Of a DNA stretch of 64,000 bases, positions 1 through 8,407 are shown in pieces. A program made the translations under genes and the position numbers. Source of the DNA: Halanaerobium polyolivorans. Lineage in GTDB: Bacteria > Bacillota > Halanaerobiia > Halanaerobiales > Halanaerobiaceae. The stretch is taken from positions 132,230 through 196,229 of the forward strand of contig NZ_JAJFAT010000003.1 of assembly GCF_020711195.1 (NCBI RefSeq), written 5' to 3'. Each line of letters opens with the position of its first letter. Within the stretch, counting starts at the first letter, position 1. The notes under the pieces are model-generated. The model ran no database searches and was not told the DNA's origin. It saw nothing but the letters and a program-made list of their open reading frames with translations.

Positions 1-26
1 AATCAGGCTAAAAGAGGTGTGGTTAT

Positions 27-305
27 ATGAGTTCATTATCAGCTGAAGAAAGAAAAAATTTAATAGTCAGACTGCGTAGAATAGAGGGCCAGATCAGAGG
101 TCTTCAGCGAATGATTGATGAAGGGAAATATTGTGTTGACATTCTAACTCAGATCAGTGCCAGTCGAGGAGCCCTAAAAAAAGTAGGGCTTAAGGTTTTA
201 GACAGCCATATCAATGGTTGTGTAAAAAATGCTATTTCTAAAGAAAATGGTGATGAAGAAATTATTGCTGAACTGATGAATGTTATTGATAAATTTACCG
301 ATTAA
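27..305 (+). CDS. csoR: CsoR-type metal-sensing transcriptional repressor
   Basis: This 92-residue protein is a four-helix-bundle repressor of the CsoR/RcnR/FrmR family (DUF156), which binds operator DNA and releases it on metal or persulfide binding. The Cu(I)-binding triad of CsoR is present at the canonical positions: Cys36, His61 and Cys65 (SHINGC). The family N-terminal signature RLRRIEGQIRGL is intact at residues 15-26. The ATG is preceded by AGAGGTG at a spacing of 7. No copper ATPase or chaperone gene follows within the window, so the target may be upstream of the window. A persulfide-sensing CstR role is possible because CstR shares the two cysteines, but the retained His61 favours Cu(I). 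Confidence 0.9.
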   Translation: MSSLSAEERKNLIVRLRRIEGQIRGLQRMIDEGKYCVDILTQISASRGALKKVGLKVLDSHINGCVKNAISKENGDEEIIAELMNVIDKFTD

Positions 306-331
306 TGAGACTTAACTAAAAGGGTGGTTAA

Positions 332-1102
332 ATGCTTGCCTTAGAAAAAATAATTTCTTCTTTTTTGATGCCACCAGGTTTTTTTATAATAATCTTACTG
401 ATTATCACAATTTATTTATTTCTTAAATCTGATTCTAAATTAATCAAGTTTTTAGCAGCAGCCGCTTTGATTTTTTTGATTTTTATCTCAACTGCTTTTG
501 GTGTAAAAGTAATGCTTTTACCTTTAGAAAATTATGCAGAAGAGATATCACTTGATTTAGAAACTGAGCTTAAAAAAGAGTATCCAATTGTGGTATTAGG
601 AGGAGGCAATTATTATAAAAGTGATGGAAGTGCAGAGCCTTCAGTTCACAGCAAACAGAGACTAACTAAGGCCTATCAGCTCCAGCGAATAATTAATACT
701 AAGATTATTTATTCTGGAGGAGTAGGCATTGGACATGATAATTTTAGTGAAGCAGATGCTGCTAAAGAATTTTTGCTCGGTCTTGGTTTAGAAAGAGAAA
801 AATATGAAAGTGAAGATCAGGCTCGCTCAACTTACGAAAATGCACTCTATACCAAAAAATGGCTTAATGAAAATGAGATTGAAAAAGTTTATTTAGTAAC
901 TTCAGCTTATCATATCTATCGTTCGGCCGGAGTATTTAGAGCTCAAGAAATAGATTTTATAGCTCTTCATTCTGGCTTTATTTATGACCATCAATTTAGC
1001 TGGCTTAATTATCTACCAAATAGAGGTGCCTTACAGGCTAATTTAGCAGCTTTACATGAATTAGTGGGTATTGTTTGGTATTATTTAAGAGCCAGAATTT
1101 AA
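332..1102 (+). CDS. DUF218 (YdcF/SanA/ElyC-like) membrane protein
   Basis: A 256-residue protein with two hydrophobic N-terminal segments (about residues 13-31 and 39-62) followed by a soluble DUF218 domain. Family landmarks are visible: VVLGGG near residue 88, an SGG turn near 130, the E..ST.ENA block near 165 and VTSAYHIYRS near 187. ElyC and SanA of this family affect envelope and peptidoglycan integrity; the biochemical activity is not settled. The domain probably faces the outside of the inner membrane. It lies 26 bases after the csoR stop and could be co-transcribed with it, but no functional link to metal is evident. Confidence 0.8.
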   Translation: MLALEKIISSFLMPPGFFIIILLIITIYLFLKSDSKLIKFLAAAALIFLIFISTAFGVKVMLLPLENYAEEISLDLETELKKEYPIVVLGGGNYYKSDGSAEPSVHSKQRLTKAYQLQRIINTKIIYSGGVGIGHDNFSEADAAKEFLLGLGLEREKYESEDQARSTYENALYTKKWLNENEIEKVYLVTSAYHIYRSAGVFRAQEIDFIALHSGFIYDHQFSWLNYLPNRGALQANLAALHELVGIVWYYLRARI

Positions 1103-1141
1103 ATAAATCTTTATTAGTAAAATATTAAGGAGTTTGATATC

Positions 1142-1996
1142 ATGAACAAAAATATAAATAAGGTTGACTTACACATGCATACTACTGCTTCTGATGGTGC
1201 TTTAACTCCCCAAGAATTAATCAAAGAATGTGTGGAGTTTGATCTTGAGGTCTTTTCTGTTACAGATCATGATAATACTACTGCACTTAAAGAATTAGAA
1301 AAAGAAGCAGCTAAATATCCAATAGAATTTGTTCCTGGAATTGAAATTTCAACTTATAGAGGTGAAGCTGAATATCATATTCTGGGCTATTATATAGACC
1401 CTGAAAATGAGGCTTTATTAGGTTTAACCGAAACTATTTTGGATTCTAGAATAACAAGAGTTCATAAGATGGTGGAAATCTTAAGTGAGATGGGATATCC
1501 TTTAGAATATTCAGATGTGCAAAAATATGCGGCAGGAGTAAGTATTGGTCGTCCCCATGTTGCCCGAGCTCTGGTGGAAAAAGGTTATGTAGATAATATT
1601 GGTGAAGCTTTTACAGATCAATTTATTGGTGGAGAAGGAAAAGCCTATGTTGCAAAAGAAAAAGTTCTTCCTGCAGAAGCGATAGAAGTGATTTTAAAAG
1701 CTGGAGGTGTTCCTGTCATAGCTCACCCTTATTTAATTAATCATGGTGATCCCCTAGATAAAGAAGAGATAGCTAGATTAAAAAATGTTGGTTTAAAAGG
1801 GGTGGAGGTTTATCAGAGCAAACATGATAAAAAAACAACTGCCAAATATAAAAAAATAGCTGAAGAACTTGATCTTTTAATAACAGGTGGTTCTGATTAT
1901 CATGGAGAAAATTCACCGGGAATATTACCTGGTGATTGTGGGATGAATAGAGAAGAGTTTAGAAAACTAGAAAGTTTTGCTGCATCTATGGTATAA
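1142..1996 (+). CDS. PHP-domain phosphoesterase (TrpH/YciV/RNase AM-like)
   Basis: A 284-residue single-domain PHP metallo-phosphoesterase. Metal-binding motifs are visible in order: DLHMHTTASDG at residues 9-19, VTDHDN near 40, PGIEIS near 65, GRPHVARAL near 138, IAHPYL near 192 and GGSDYHG near 250. Members of this subfamily act as 5'-3' exoribonuclease on short RNA or as 3',5'-nucleotide bisphosphate phosphatase. The exact substrate cannot be read from sequence. An AGGAG-type ribosome site precedes the ATG. It sits between the DUF218 gene and icd in the same direction. Confidence 0.85.
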   Translation: MNKNINKVDLHMHTTASDGALTPQELIKECVEFDLEVFSVTDHDNTTALKELEKEAAKYPIEFVPGIEISTYRGEAEYHILGYYIDPENEALLGLTETILDSRITRVHKMVEILSEMGYPLEYSDVQKYAAGVSIGRPHVARALVEKGYVDNIGEAFTDQFIGGEGKAYVAKEKVLPAEAIEVILKAGGVPVIAHPYLINHGDPLDKEEIARLKNVGLKGVEVYQSKHDKKTTAKYKKIAEELDLLITGGSDYHGENSPGILPGDCGMNREEFRKLESFAASMV

Positions 1997-2060
1997 TAAG
2001 TTTTGATTTTAAAATAGAAAAATATTATTAGAAAATAAAAAGGAGTAGTGAGTTTAGAGT

Positions 2061-3068
2061 ATGCATAATGTAACGATGATAGCTGGAGATGGAATAGGGC
2101 CAGAAATATCTAATGCAGTTGCTGAAATTATTGCAGCAGCAGGTGTTGAAATCAATTGGGATAGGGTAGAAGCCGGGGCTGGAGTTATGGACAAATATGG
2201 AACTCCATTACCTGAGCAGGTTTTCGAATCAATAAGAAAAAACAAAGTAGCCTTAAAAGGTCCAATCACAACCCCAGTTGGTAGTGGATTTAGAAGTGTT
2301 AATGTGGCTATTAGAAAAGAACTTGATCTGTATGCAAATGTACGACCACTTAAGGTCCATGCAAAAGCATTTGCCCAAAATCAAGCTATTGATATGGTAG
2401 TTTTTAGAGAAAATACTGAAGGACTTTATGTAGGAATAGAACATTATGTTGGTGATGAAGCTGCAGAAAGTATTAAAATAATAACCAGAAAAGCTTCCCG
2501 GAGAATTGTTAGGTCTGCATTTGAATATGCTATTCGTGAAGGCCGTAAAAAAGTTACTGCTGTTCATAAGGCAAATATTTTAAAATTTAGTGATGGGCTA
2601 TTTTTAGAAGAGGCTAGAAATATTGCAGCGGAATATGCTCAAACTCATCCAGAAATTGAATTTGATGATAAGATTGTTGATAATATGTGTATGCAGATGG
2701 TTCAATATCCTGAGCAGTATGATGTTTTAGTTATGCCCAATCTTTATGGTGATATTGTTTCAGACTTAGGAGCCGGTTTGATCGGTGGACTTGGTCTGGC
2801 CCCAGGTATGAATCTTGGTGATGAGATCGCTGTATTTGAAGCAGTTCATGGAAGTGCACCTGATATTGCCGGCCAAAACAAAGCAAATCCTGTGGCACTG
2901 CTTTTCTCTGCTGTTTTAATGCTTAGGCATTTAAAGGAGAAAGAAGCAGCAGATAGAATTGAAAAAGCAGTTTCAGATGTTTTAAATGAAGGAAAAGTTT
3001 TAACTGTTGATTTGGGTGGAAATGCAAGCACAGATCAAATTACTGAAGCAATAATTGCAAATTTATAA
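2061..3068 (+). CDS. icd: NAD-type isocitrate dehydrogenase
   Basis: A 335-residue member of the isocitrate/isopropylmalate dehydrogenase family. The substrate loop reads [18 protein letters not shown] (about residues 77-94), matching the mitochondrial-type NAD-dependent isocitrate dehydrogenases, where Ser and Asn contact isocitrate. Further landmarks are [14 protein letters not shown], the metal-binding [17 protein letters not shown] and the cofactor loop [15 protein letters not shown], which favours NAD over NADP. It is followed 43 bases later by aconitase, so the pair converts citrate to 2-oxoglutarate, presumably for glutamate synthesis in a fermentative anaerobe. Homoisocitrate or tartrate dehydrogenase are alternatives, made unlikely by the aconitase neighbour. 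The SD (AGGAG at 2041) is about 15 bases from the ATG, which is long. Confidence 0.88.
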   Translation: MHNVTMIAGDGIGPEISNAVAEIIAAAGVEINWDRVEAGAGVMDKYGTPLPEQVFESIRKNKVALKGPITTPVGSGFRSVNVAIRKELDLYANVRPLKVHAKAFAQNQAIDMVVFRENTEGLYVGIEHYVGDEAAESIKIITRKASRRIVRSAFEYAIREGRKKVTAVHKANILKFSDGLFLEEARNIAAEYAQTHPEIEFDDKIVDNMCMQMVQYPEQYDVLVMPNLYGDIVSDLGAGLIGGLGLAPGMNLGDEIAVFEAVHGSAPDIAGQNKANPVALLFSAVLMLRHLKEKEAADRIEKAVSDVLNEGKVLTVDLGGNASTDQITEAIIANL

Positions 3069-3111
3069 TCCTGTATAAAATTGCTAGTATAAGAAAGGAG
3101 AAATAAATTTT

Positions 3112-5679
3112 ATGGAAGAAAAATTTCAAAATTTAATTGATGTTTTAGATGACTATAAAAATAGAGCTATTAAACGGCGTGAAGTTCATGGTTTAGAAGC
3201 CAGACCACTATCAGCTGAAGAAGTAGAGACTTTGTTTTCTGCTTTAAGTCTTGAGGGACTGGAGAATAAGAGCTATAAAATCTTCATAGAAAAGAGAATG
3301 GATAAATTAATTTTAGACTTGATTACAAATCAGGTTAGAAGAGGTACTTTTCCTTCTTCTCATGCAAAAGCAGAAGGCTTGTCTAAATTAATTAAAAAAG
3401 CTAAGTTAACTGAAAAAGAAAACCCTTATCTCAGTAGTGATAGAGCTTTAGAACTTCTGGCTGAGATGAAGGGGGGAGCTGCTGCAGCCCGTTTAATAGA
3501 TCTTTTTGCCAAAGAAATCTATAAAGAAGAAATTACTGAGATTTTAAAAGATACGGTTTTATTAACCAAAAAAGATTTTAACACATTAAAGGAATTAGCC
3601 TCAGAAAATCCATATTTTGCAGATAAAGTAGCAGAAATTATGTTAAGCTGGGCCAAAAGAGAATTCGCTTCTGATTGGGAGTTAGATTCTCACTATCAGG
3701 GTATTTCTTTAAAGGTAGGAGATAATATTACCACAGGACATTTAAGTCCTTCTAAAAATGCAGATAGTAGAACCGACCACCCCTTACATGCTAAACATGT
3801 TATGGAAGGAAGAGAAGACGAAGAAGATTTAAGAGAGAGGTTGGCTGAATTAAAAGAGAAAAATTCAACTGTTATCTTTACAGCCGGAAAAGCTCTGGGT
3901 GAGGGATCATCTCGTAAATCTGCTACCTATACTATGCAGCAGTTGTTGGGGGAAGATCTTGCAGGTGAACCCGAAAAAAAGAAGGGTGGTATAGTTGCGG
4001 CTAAAAGTTTTGCCCCGATTTTTAAGGAGTCACTAGTTGCTTCAGGGATTTTACCTTTAGAGCTTGATACAAGTGATATCGAAGAAGGTGATGATTTAAA
4101 AATAGATTTAGATCAGCAAATAATGCTTGTTAATGATGAGCTAGAACTTGCTTTTGAACTTCCAATTGACTATAAACTTAAAAAGATTGCAGCTGGAGGA
4201 ATGACATATTTTGATGCAGCAAATGAACTACAGACTATGGCATTAGAATATTGTCAGGAGAAGGGAATTGAAACAGGTGATATTAAAACACCTGCTCAGG
4301 AAAATATTGTTGAAGAAGAAAGTAGACCTCCCCAGACCTTAGCCCAAAAAATTGTAGCTTACAATAGACTTGATGGAAAAGATACAATCCTGCCTGGAGA
4401 AACTGCTCAGGTTAAGATGAGAGGAGCATTTTCTCAGGACACAACAGGTCCAATGACCATGGAAGAATATCAATCTATGGCTGGTGAGGATTTTGGGGCT
4501 GATTTTGTTGTTCAATCTTTATGTCATACAGGAGAATGCCCATCCAGCTCAGATAGAGATACCCACCGTTTTTTAAATGAATTTGTTACAAAAAGAGGTG
4601 GGGTTAGTTTAGAAACAGGTGAGGGGATTATTCATACAATCGGAAATAGATTTGTTTTACCAACAGATGTTATCGTTGGTGGTGATTCTCATACCAGAAC
4701 TCCCAGGGGAGTTTCTTTTCCGGCAGCCTCTGATATTGTTGCTGGAGTTATGAAATATGGTAAACAGGATTTAACCATGGATGAATCGGTAAAAGTAGTT
4801 TTCAAAGGTGAACCTGAAGCAGGTATTACTGCTCGTGATCTAGTTTCTGCCCTGGTTGTTTATGCAGAAAAAACAGTGGGCAAAGATGTCTATAATGGTA
4901 GAATTATTGAAATGGAAGGACTGGAATTTTTAAGTTCTGATGAGAGATATATTCTTACCAATGCTGTAGCTGAAAGAAGTGCTTCAGCTGGTGTAGTCCC
5001 TAGTGATCAAACTACAATTGAAACTATTAAAGAAAACCTGGAGTATTTAAAAAATAGAGAAGATGCTGATAGTTCACCTTCAGTTAAAAGAACTATCAAA
5101 GCTGTAGAAGAATATTTAGAAGATCCAATTTTATTTAGAGCTGATGAAGATGCAGAATATGCTGCTGTAATAGAAATACCACTTTCTGAGATCAAAGAAC
5201 CTATTGTAGCAAAACCCCATCATCCAGATAATGTTGCCTTTTTAGATGAGACGGCTGGCGAAAAAGTTGATGAGGTTTATATAGGCAGCTGTGTTGGTGG
5301 AGATCTTAAAAGTATTCAAGAAGCAGCCGAAATACTGTCCGGCCATAATATTCCCCATGGGGTTAATGTTGTAGTAGGACCTGCCTCACGTGATATCTAT
5401 CAGGCTTTGATGATTGATGGAAGTATGATCAAGCTGACCGCAGCAGGAGCAACAGTGATTATGCCGGGTTGTGGACTTTGTATGGGTAATAAGCGCAGAA
5501 TTGGTTCTAATTCAACCGCCTTTACAACAACTACCCGCAACTATCAATCTAGAATAGGTCCAGCTGATTCGAGAACTTATTTAGGAAGTGCTCAGGTAGC
5601 TGCCTGTACAGCTATTTTAGGCAGAATACCTACCACAGAAGAATATATGGATTTATATTTAAAGAGAGATAAAAATTAA
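3112..5679 (+). CDS. acnB: Aconitate hydratase, AcnB type
   Basis: An 855-residue aconitase with the AcnB domain order: an N-terminal HEAT-like region (about 1-170), then the swivel domain bearing GKALGEGSSRKSA, then the catalytic Fe-S domains. Fe-S ligands are Cys727 in GSC, and Cys787 and Cys790 in PGCGLC. SQDTTGPMT and GGDSHTR are also diagnostic. Length is close to the 865 residues of the E. coli enzyme. It isomerises citrate to isocitrate and may also act on 2-methylisocitrate. It lies directly after icd with an AAGGAG site, and a strong terminator follows, so icd-acnB is probably one transcript. No citrate synthase gene is present in the window. Confidence 0.95.
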   Translation: MEEKFQNLIDVLDDYKNRAIKRREVHGLEARPLSAEEVETLFSALSLEGLENKSYKIFIEKRMDKLILDLITNQVRRGTFPSSHAKAEGLSKLIKKAKLTEKENPYLSSDRALELLAEMKGGAAAARLIDLFAKEIYKEEITEILKDTVLLTKKDFNTLKELASENPYFADKVAEIMLSWAKREFASDWELDSHYQGISLKVGDNITTGHLSPSKNADSRTDHPLHAKHVMEGREDEEDLRERLAELKEKNSTVIFTAGKALGEGSSRKSATYTMQQLLGEDLAGEPEKKKGGIVAAKSFAPIFKESLVASGILPLELDTSDIEEGDDLKIDLDQQIMLVNDELELAFELPIDYKLKKIAAGGMTYFDAANELQTMALEYCQEKGIETGDIKTPAQENIVEEESRPPQTLAQKIVAYNRLDGKDTILPGETAQVKMRGAFSQDTTGPMTMEEYQSMAGEDFGADFVVQSLCHTGECPSSSDRDTHRFLNEFVTKRGGVSLETGEGIIHTIGNRFVLPTDVIVGGDSHTRTPRGVSFPAASDIVAGVMKYGKQDLTMDESVKVVFKGEPEAGITARDLVSALVVYAEKTVGKDVYNGRIIEMEGLEFLSSDERYILTNAVAERSASAGVVPSDQTTIETIKENLEYLKNREDADSSPSVKRTIKAVEEYLEDPILFRADEDAEYAAVIEIPLSEIKEPIVAKPHHPDNVAFLDETAGEKVDEVYIGSCVGGDLKSIQEAAEILSGHNIPHGVNVVVGPASRDIYQALMIDGSMIKLTAAGATVIMPGCGLCMGNKRRIGSNSTAFTTTTRNYQSRIGPADSRTYLGSAQVAACTAILGRIPTTEEYMDLYLKRDKN

Positions 5680-5695
5680 ATTATTAAGAAGCTAT

Positions 5696-5740
5696 AATCC
5701 TCTTATAAGCTTTAGTTATTATAAGGGGATTTTCTTTATT
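5696..5740 (+). terminator. Rho-independent terminator of icd-acnB
   Basis: The arm AATCCTCTTATAA (5696-5708) pairs with TTATAAGGGGATT (5719-5731) through one G-U wobble, and a T-rich tail follows. It closes the upstream operon before the methyltransferase promoter. Confidence 0.85.
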
Positions 5741-5780
5741 TTAAAAGTTCTAAAGTAATTATTTTTTTGCTTAAATCAAC

Positions 5781-5809
5781 TTGACTGAGGTGCTTAACTA
5801 TGCTATTAT
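5781..5809 (+). promoter_or_regulatory. Sigma-A promoter of the first NAS-like methyltransferase gene
   Basis: TTGACT (5781-5786) and TATTAT (5804-5809) are separated by exactly 17 bases. It leaves a leader of about 110 nt before the ATG at 5924, and that leader contains an inverted repeat. Confidence 0.65.
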
Positions 5810-5837
5810 TTAATTAAGATCAATTGTGAAATATTTC

Positions 5838-5864
5838 TCTTATTAAGAATTATTCCTAATAAGA
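5838..5864. repeat. Inverted repeat in the leader of the first methyltransferase gene
   Basis: TCTTATTA (5838-5845) and TAATAAGA (5857-5864) are perfect inverted arms around 11 bases. It lies about 20 nt after the predicted start site. It could be an operator or an RNA hairpin; no T-run follows immediately that would make it a typical terminator, although TTTTTTT occurs a few bases later, so attenuation is possible. Confidence 0.4.
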
Positions 5865-5923
5865 TATTTTTTTAAATATTGTTGAGAACAGCTATCAATT
5901 GGAACGAATATTGGAGGGTTTAG

Positions 5924-6523
5924 ATGCCAGCAAAAAATTTAATCAGTAATTTTAAAGAAAGCTTTCATAATAAAGCCTGTAAGGCTCTACAAAAATTAGA
6001 AGCTTCTTTTAATAAGATAAATTATACAGGTTATCTTTATGACAAGTTTTTTTATAATCGTTTAATTGCTGCTGAGTTAGAATTAGCAGAACTAAAAAGA
6101 GGCAGTAAAATACTTCATATTGGCAGTGGGCCTAGACCAATGACAGCAGTTTATCTTGCCAGACAGGGTTATTTTGTGGATGGACTTGAAATTGATCCTG
6201 AAGCCAGACAGAGTTCTTGCAGTTATTTAAATGAGCTTGAAGTAAAAGATAAGATAGAAATTTTGGCGGGTAATGGAAAAGAAATTGATTACAGCAAATA
6301 TGCTGCAATTTGGCTTTCTTTACATGTTAAAACGAAAAAAGAACTTCTTCAGGAAATTAGCAAAAAGGCTCTTTCCGGGACTAAAATTATTTATAGGAAT
6401 CCGGCTTCCTGGTTACTAGCTTTTTATGATGAGATTTGTCCCCGCAGTTTTACAAATATAAATCACTGTAGAGAAACCCCTCTAATCAAAGCTAAACGGT
6501 CTTGTGTTTTAGAAGTAAATTAA
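5924..6523 (+). CDS. Nicotianamine-synthase-like class I SAM-dependent transferase
   Basis: A 199-residue Rossmann-fold SAM-binding protein. Motif I is IGSGPRPMTAVYLA (about residues 66-79), very close to the GSGPxPLTSxxLA signature of nicotianamine synthases and of the staphylopine enzyme CntL. It is followed by GLEIDPEA in the position of their DIDPxA. Just upstream, YNRLIAAELELAEL corresponds to the NAS helix carrying the catalytic glutamate. Such enzymes transfer an aminocarboxypropyl group from SAM instead of a methyl group. It has its own promoter and sits directly before a Fur box and a feoAB operon. An ordinary methyltransferase remains possible; the family match was made by eye. Confidence 0.6.
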   Translation: MPAKNLISNFKESFHNKACKALQKLEASFNKINYTGYLYDKFFYNRLIAAELELAELKRGSKILHIGSGPRPMTAVYLARQGYFVDGLEIDPEARQSSCSYLNELEVKDKIEILAGNGKEIDYSKYAAIWLSLHVKTKKELLQEISKKALSGTKIIYRNPASWLLAFYDEICPRSFTNINHCRETPLIKAKRSCVLEVN

Positions 6524-6541
6524 TTTTTTTAGTGTCCAATC

Positions 6542-6560
6542 GATAATGACTTTCATTATC
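6542..6560. promoter_or_regulatory. Fur box upstream of the methyltransferase-feoAB operon
   Basis: GATAATGACTTTCATTATC matches the classic 19-bp Fur consensus GATAATGATAATCATTATC at 17 of 19 positions and keeps perfect 8-bp arms. It lies 28 bases before the second methyltransferase gene, whose downstream partners include feoA and feoB, the expected targets of iron repression. The promoter elements around it are not clear. Confidence 0.75.
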
Positions 6561-6587
6561 TAATAATTAAAATAAAGGAGATCAGAG

Positions 6588-7160
6588 ATGAGAGCAATCA
6601 GAAAAATAATTCAGCAAATCGAGAAAAAAGCCCAGGCAAATGATTTATTATTTAAAATTTATGCCAGGCCTTATAAAAAAACGGTTGCTAAAGAAATAAA
6701 ACTTGGTAATATCAATTCTGAAGATGTAGTATTAAATATTGGCTGTGGTGCCTTACCTTTTACAGCCTATTATATTCATAAATTAAGTGGAGCCAAGGTT
6801 ATTGCAGTTGATTATGATAAAAATGCAATTTTACAGGCGCAAAAACTAATGAGCAAACTTAAAATAACAGAAGAGCAGATTGAATTTCTTCATTTAGCTG
6901 CTGATAGGGCTTTAGAAAAGTGCAATTATTCTAAAGTTTTAGCTGCTCTGCAAACAGAGGGTAAAAATGATATTTATAAAAAAATTAAGTTGATTAAGGA
7001 TAAAAAGATCAAAAAACTTTTGATAAGAGAACCGAGAAAAAAATTCTATGATGCATATGATAAATTAGAGCTTCCCAGGGGAGCTGTTTTCTCAAAAGCA
7101 AAGCAAAATTTTCTTACCTTTGATAGAACCCTTTGTTTTGATTTTGAGGGGAGTTTATAA
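6588..7160 (+). CDS. Second nicotianamine-synthase-like class I SAM-dependent transferase
   Basis: A 190-residue Rossmann protein, a diverged relative of the gene at 5924. Motif I is NIGCGALPFTAYYIHKL (about residues 48-64) and is followed by VIAVDYD, in the same spacing as NAS/CntL-type proteins. The preceding helix YKKTVAKEIKLG also keeps a glutamate in the catalytic position. The C-terminal half differs strongly from the first copy, suggesting a different substrate. The start ATG has an AAAGGAG site. The reading frame ends two bases before the flippase-like gene, so the two are co-transcribed, downstream of the Fur box. The product is unknown. Confidence 0.55.
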   Translation: MRAIRKIIQQIEKKAQANDLLFKIYARPYKKTVAKEIKLGNINSEDVVLNIGCGALPFTAYYIHKLSGAKVIAVDYDKNAILQAQKLMSKLKITEEQIEFLHLAADRALEKCNYSKVLAALQTEGKNDIYKKIKLIKDKKIKKLLIREPRKKFYDAYDKLELPRGAVFSKAKQNFLTFDRTLCFDFEGSL

Positions 7161-7162
7161 AA

Positions 7163-8122
7163 ATGAAAGTTATTAAATATAGCTTTGCGATTTTAATTTT
7201 AACCTTTCTTTCTTTTACCATCTGGCAGGGAAGAACTGAAATTGTAAATATCTTCAACCAAATCTCATATAAGCTGATTGCAGCTTTAATTTTATTACAA
7301 ATTTCTACCATTATTTTAATAGCTTATCAATGGAAAATTTTATTTAAATTTAGTGGTCAAAACAAAGCAAAATTCAGTCATATTTTAAATATTAATTTGG
7401 CTTCTTCTTTTATCGAAAGTATTACACCATCTGCTAAATTAGGAGGAGAGTCAGCAAAGGTTTATCTTTATAATAAAATAACTGGGATAGAAGTTAGTGA
7501 CTTTATCTCTTATATAGCAGTTCAAAAATTTGCTACTTTTTTACCATTTTTACTTTTTGCATTTATTCTTTTTATCTATAATAAAAACTTTTTAATTCAA
7601 GAGATTAATATTAATTTTAATTATAATATATTATTGTATAGTTTGATTTTCTTTGGCTTAGCTATAGCAGCTTATTTTTCTCTTAGTGCTAATCTAAAGC
7701 ATAAAATGATTACTTGTAAAGATAAAATAAAAGCTATTATTAATCAAAGCTTTAATTTATGTACTTTTAAAGAATTATTATTATTGATATCTATTGCTGC
7801 TTTATTCTGGCTGCTTTATCCAGTCAAAACCTATATAATTGCTAATTATTTAGCTTATGATATCAGTCCCTTTGTAATTATAACTGCTACCTTTTTAGCT
7901 TATTTGATAGCTTTATTACCTGTTTCACCTGGTGGTTTAGGAAGCTTTGAAGCAGTTATGGCTCTGATTTTAACTCAAGCTGATATTTCCTATACAGAAG
8001 GACTTACAATTGCTTTAATACTTAGGTTTGCTACCTTTTGGTTTCCCTTATTATTATCAAGCTTAGCTTCAATTAATTTATCCAGGTATCTATTTTTCAA
8101 TAAAAAAGAATCTTTAATATAA
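7163..8122 (+). CDS. Lysylphosphatidylglycerol-synthase-like / UPF0104 flippase-type membrane protein
   Basis: A 319-residue polytopic inner-membrane protein with about eight hydrophobic segments. It carries the signatures of the UPF0104 / MprF N-terminal domain family: TPSAKLGGESAKVYLY near residue 90 and LPVSPGGLGSFEAV near 252. Family members are flippase-like or associated with glycolipid and glycan biosynthesis, but no aminoacyl-transferase domain is attached here. It is tightly coupled to the second NAS-like gene (two bases between them) and followed 33 bases later by feoA. In this setting an export or membrane-handling role for the product of the transferases is a guess. Confidence 0.75.
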   Translation: MKVIKYSFAILILTFLSFTIWQGRTEIVNIFNQISYKLIAALILLQISTIILIAYQWKILFKFSGQNKAKFSHILNINLASSFIESITPSAKLGGESAKVYLYNKITGIEVSDFISYIAVQKFATFLPFLLFAFILFIYNKNFLIQEININFNYNILLYSLIFFGLAIAAYFSLSANLKHKMITCKDKIKAIINQSFNLCTFKELLLLISIAALFWLLYPVKTYIIANYLAYDISPFVIITATFLAYLIALLPVSPGGLGSFEAVMALILTQADISYTEGLTIALILRFATFWFPLLLSSLASINLSRYLFFNKKESLI

Positions 8123-8155
8123 ATGACTTAGAAAATATATGGAGGAGTGAATAAT

Positions 8156-8407
8156 ATGCCACTTAATAATGATTTATCATTAAAAAATTTCCCCAAAAAT
8201 TCTGAAGCTGAAATCTTGCATGTTCCCAAACATTCTCTTTTAGCCCCTTTAGGTTTAAGAAAGGGTAAAAAAATTAAGATCTTAAGTTCTCAGGCCTTCA
8301 ATGGTCCTTTAGTTGTTGAAATTGAGGGAAGACAGATAGCAGTTGCTAAAGATATTGCTGCAAAGATATTGGTTAGACATGAGGTATCAGCACATGCCGC
8401 AATTTGA
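8156..8407 (+). CDS. feoA: Ferrous iron transport protein A
   Basis: A small SH3-like protein of about 83 residues that binds FeoB in the cytoplasm. The fold is recognised from LAPLGLRKGKKIKILSS followed by GPLVVEIEGRQIAVAKDIAAKI, the usual FeoA core. I place the start at ATG 8156, ten bases after GGAGG at 8141-8145. A GTG at 8147 is nearly on top of that site and is less likely. The 3' end overlaps feoB by 14 bases, consistent with translational coupling. Confidence 0.88.
   Translation: MPLNNDLSLKNFPKNSEAEILHVPKHSLLAPLGLRKGKKIKILSSQAFNGPLVVEIEGRQIAVAKDIAAKILVRHEVSAHAAI

Noticed and set aside
2253..2567. Open frame of 104 codons on the minus strand inside icd
   Set aside because: It is antisense to a well-supported dehydrogenase gene, has no recognisable domain and no ribosome site.
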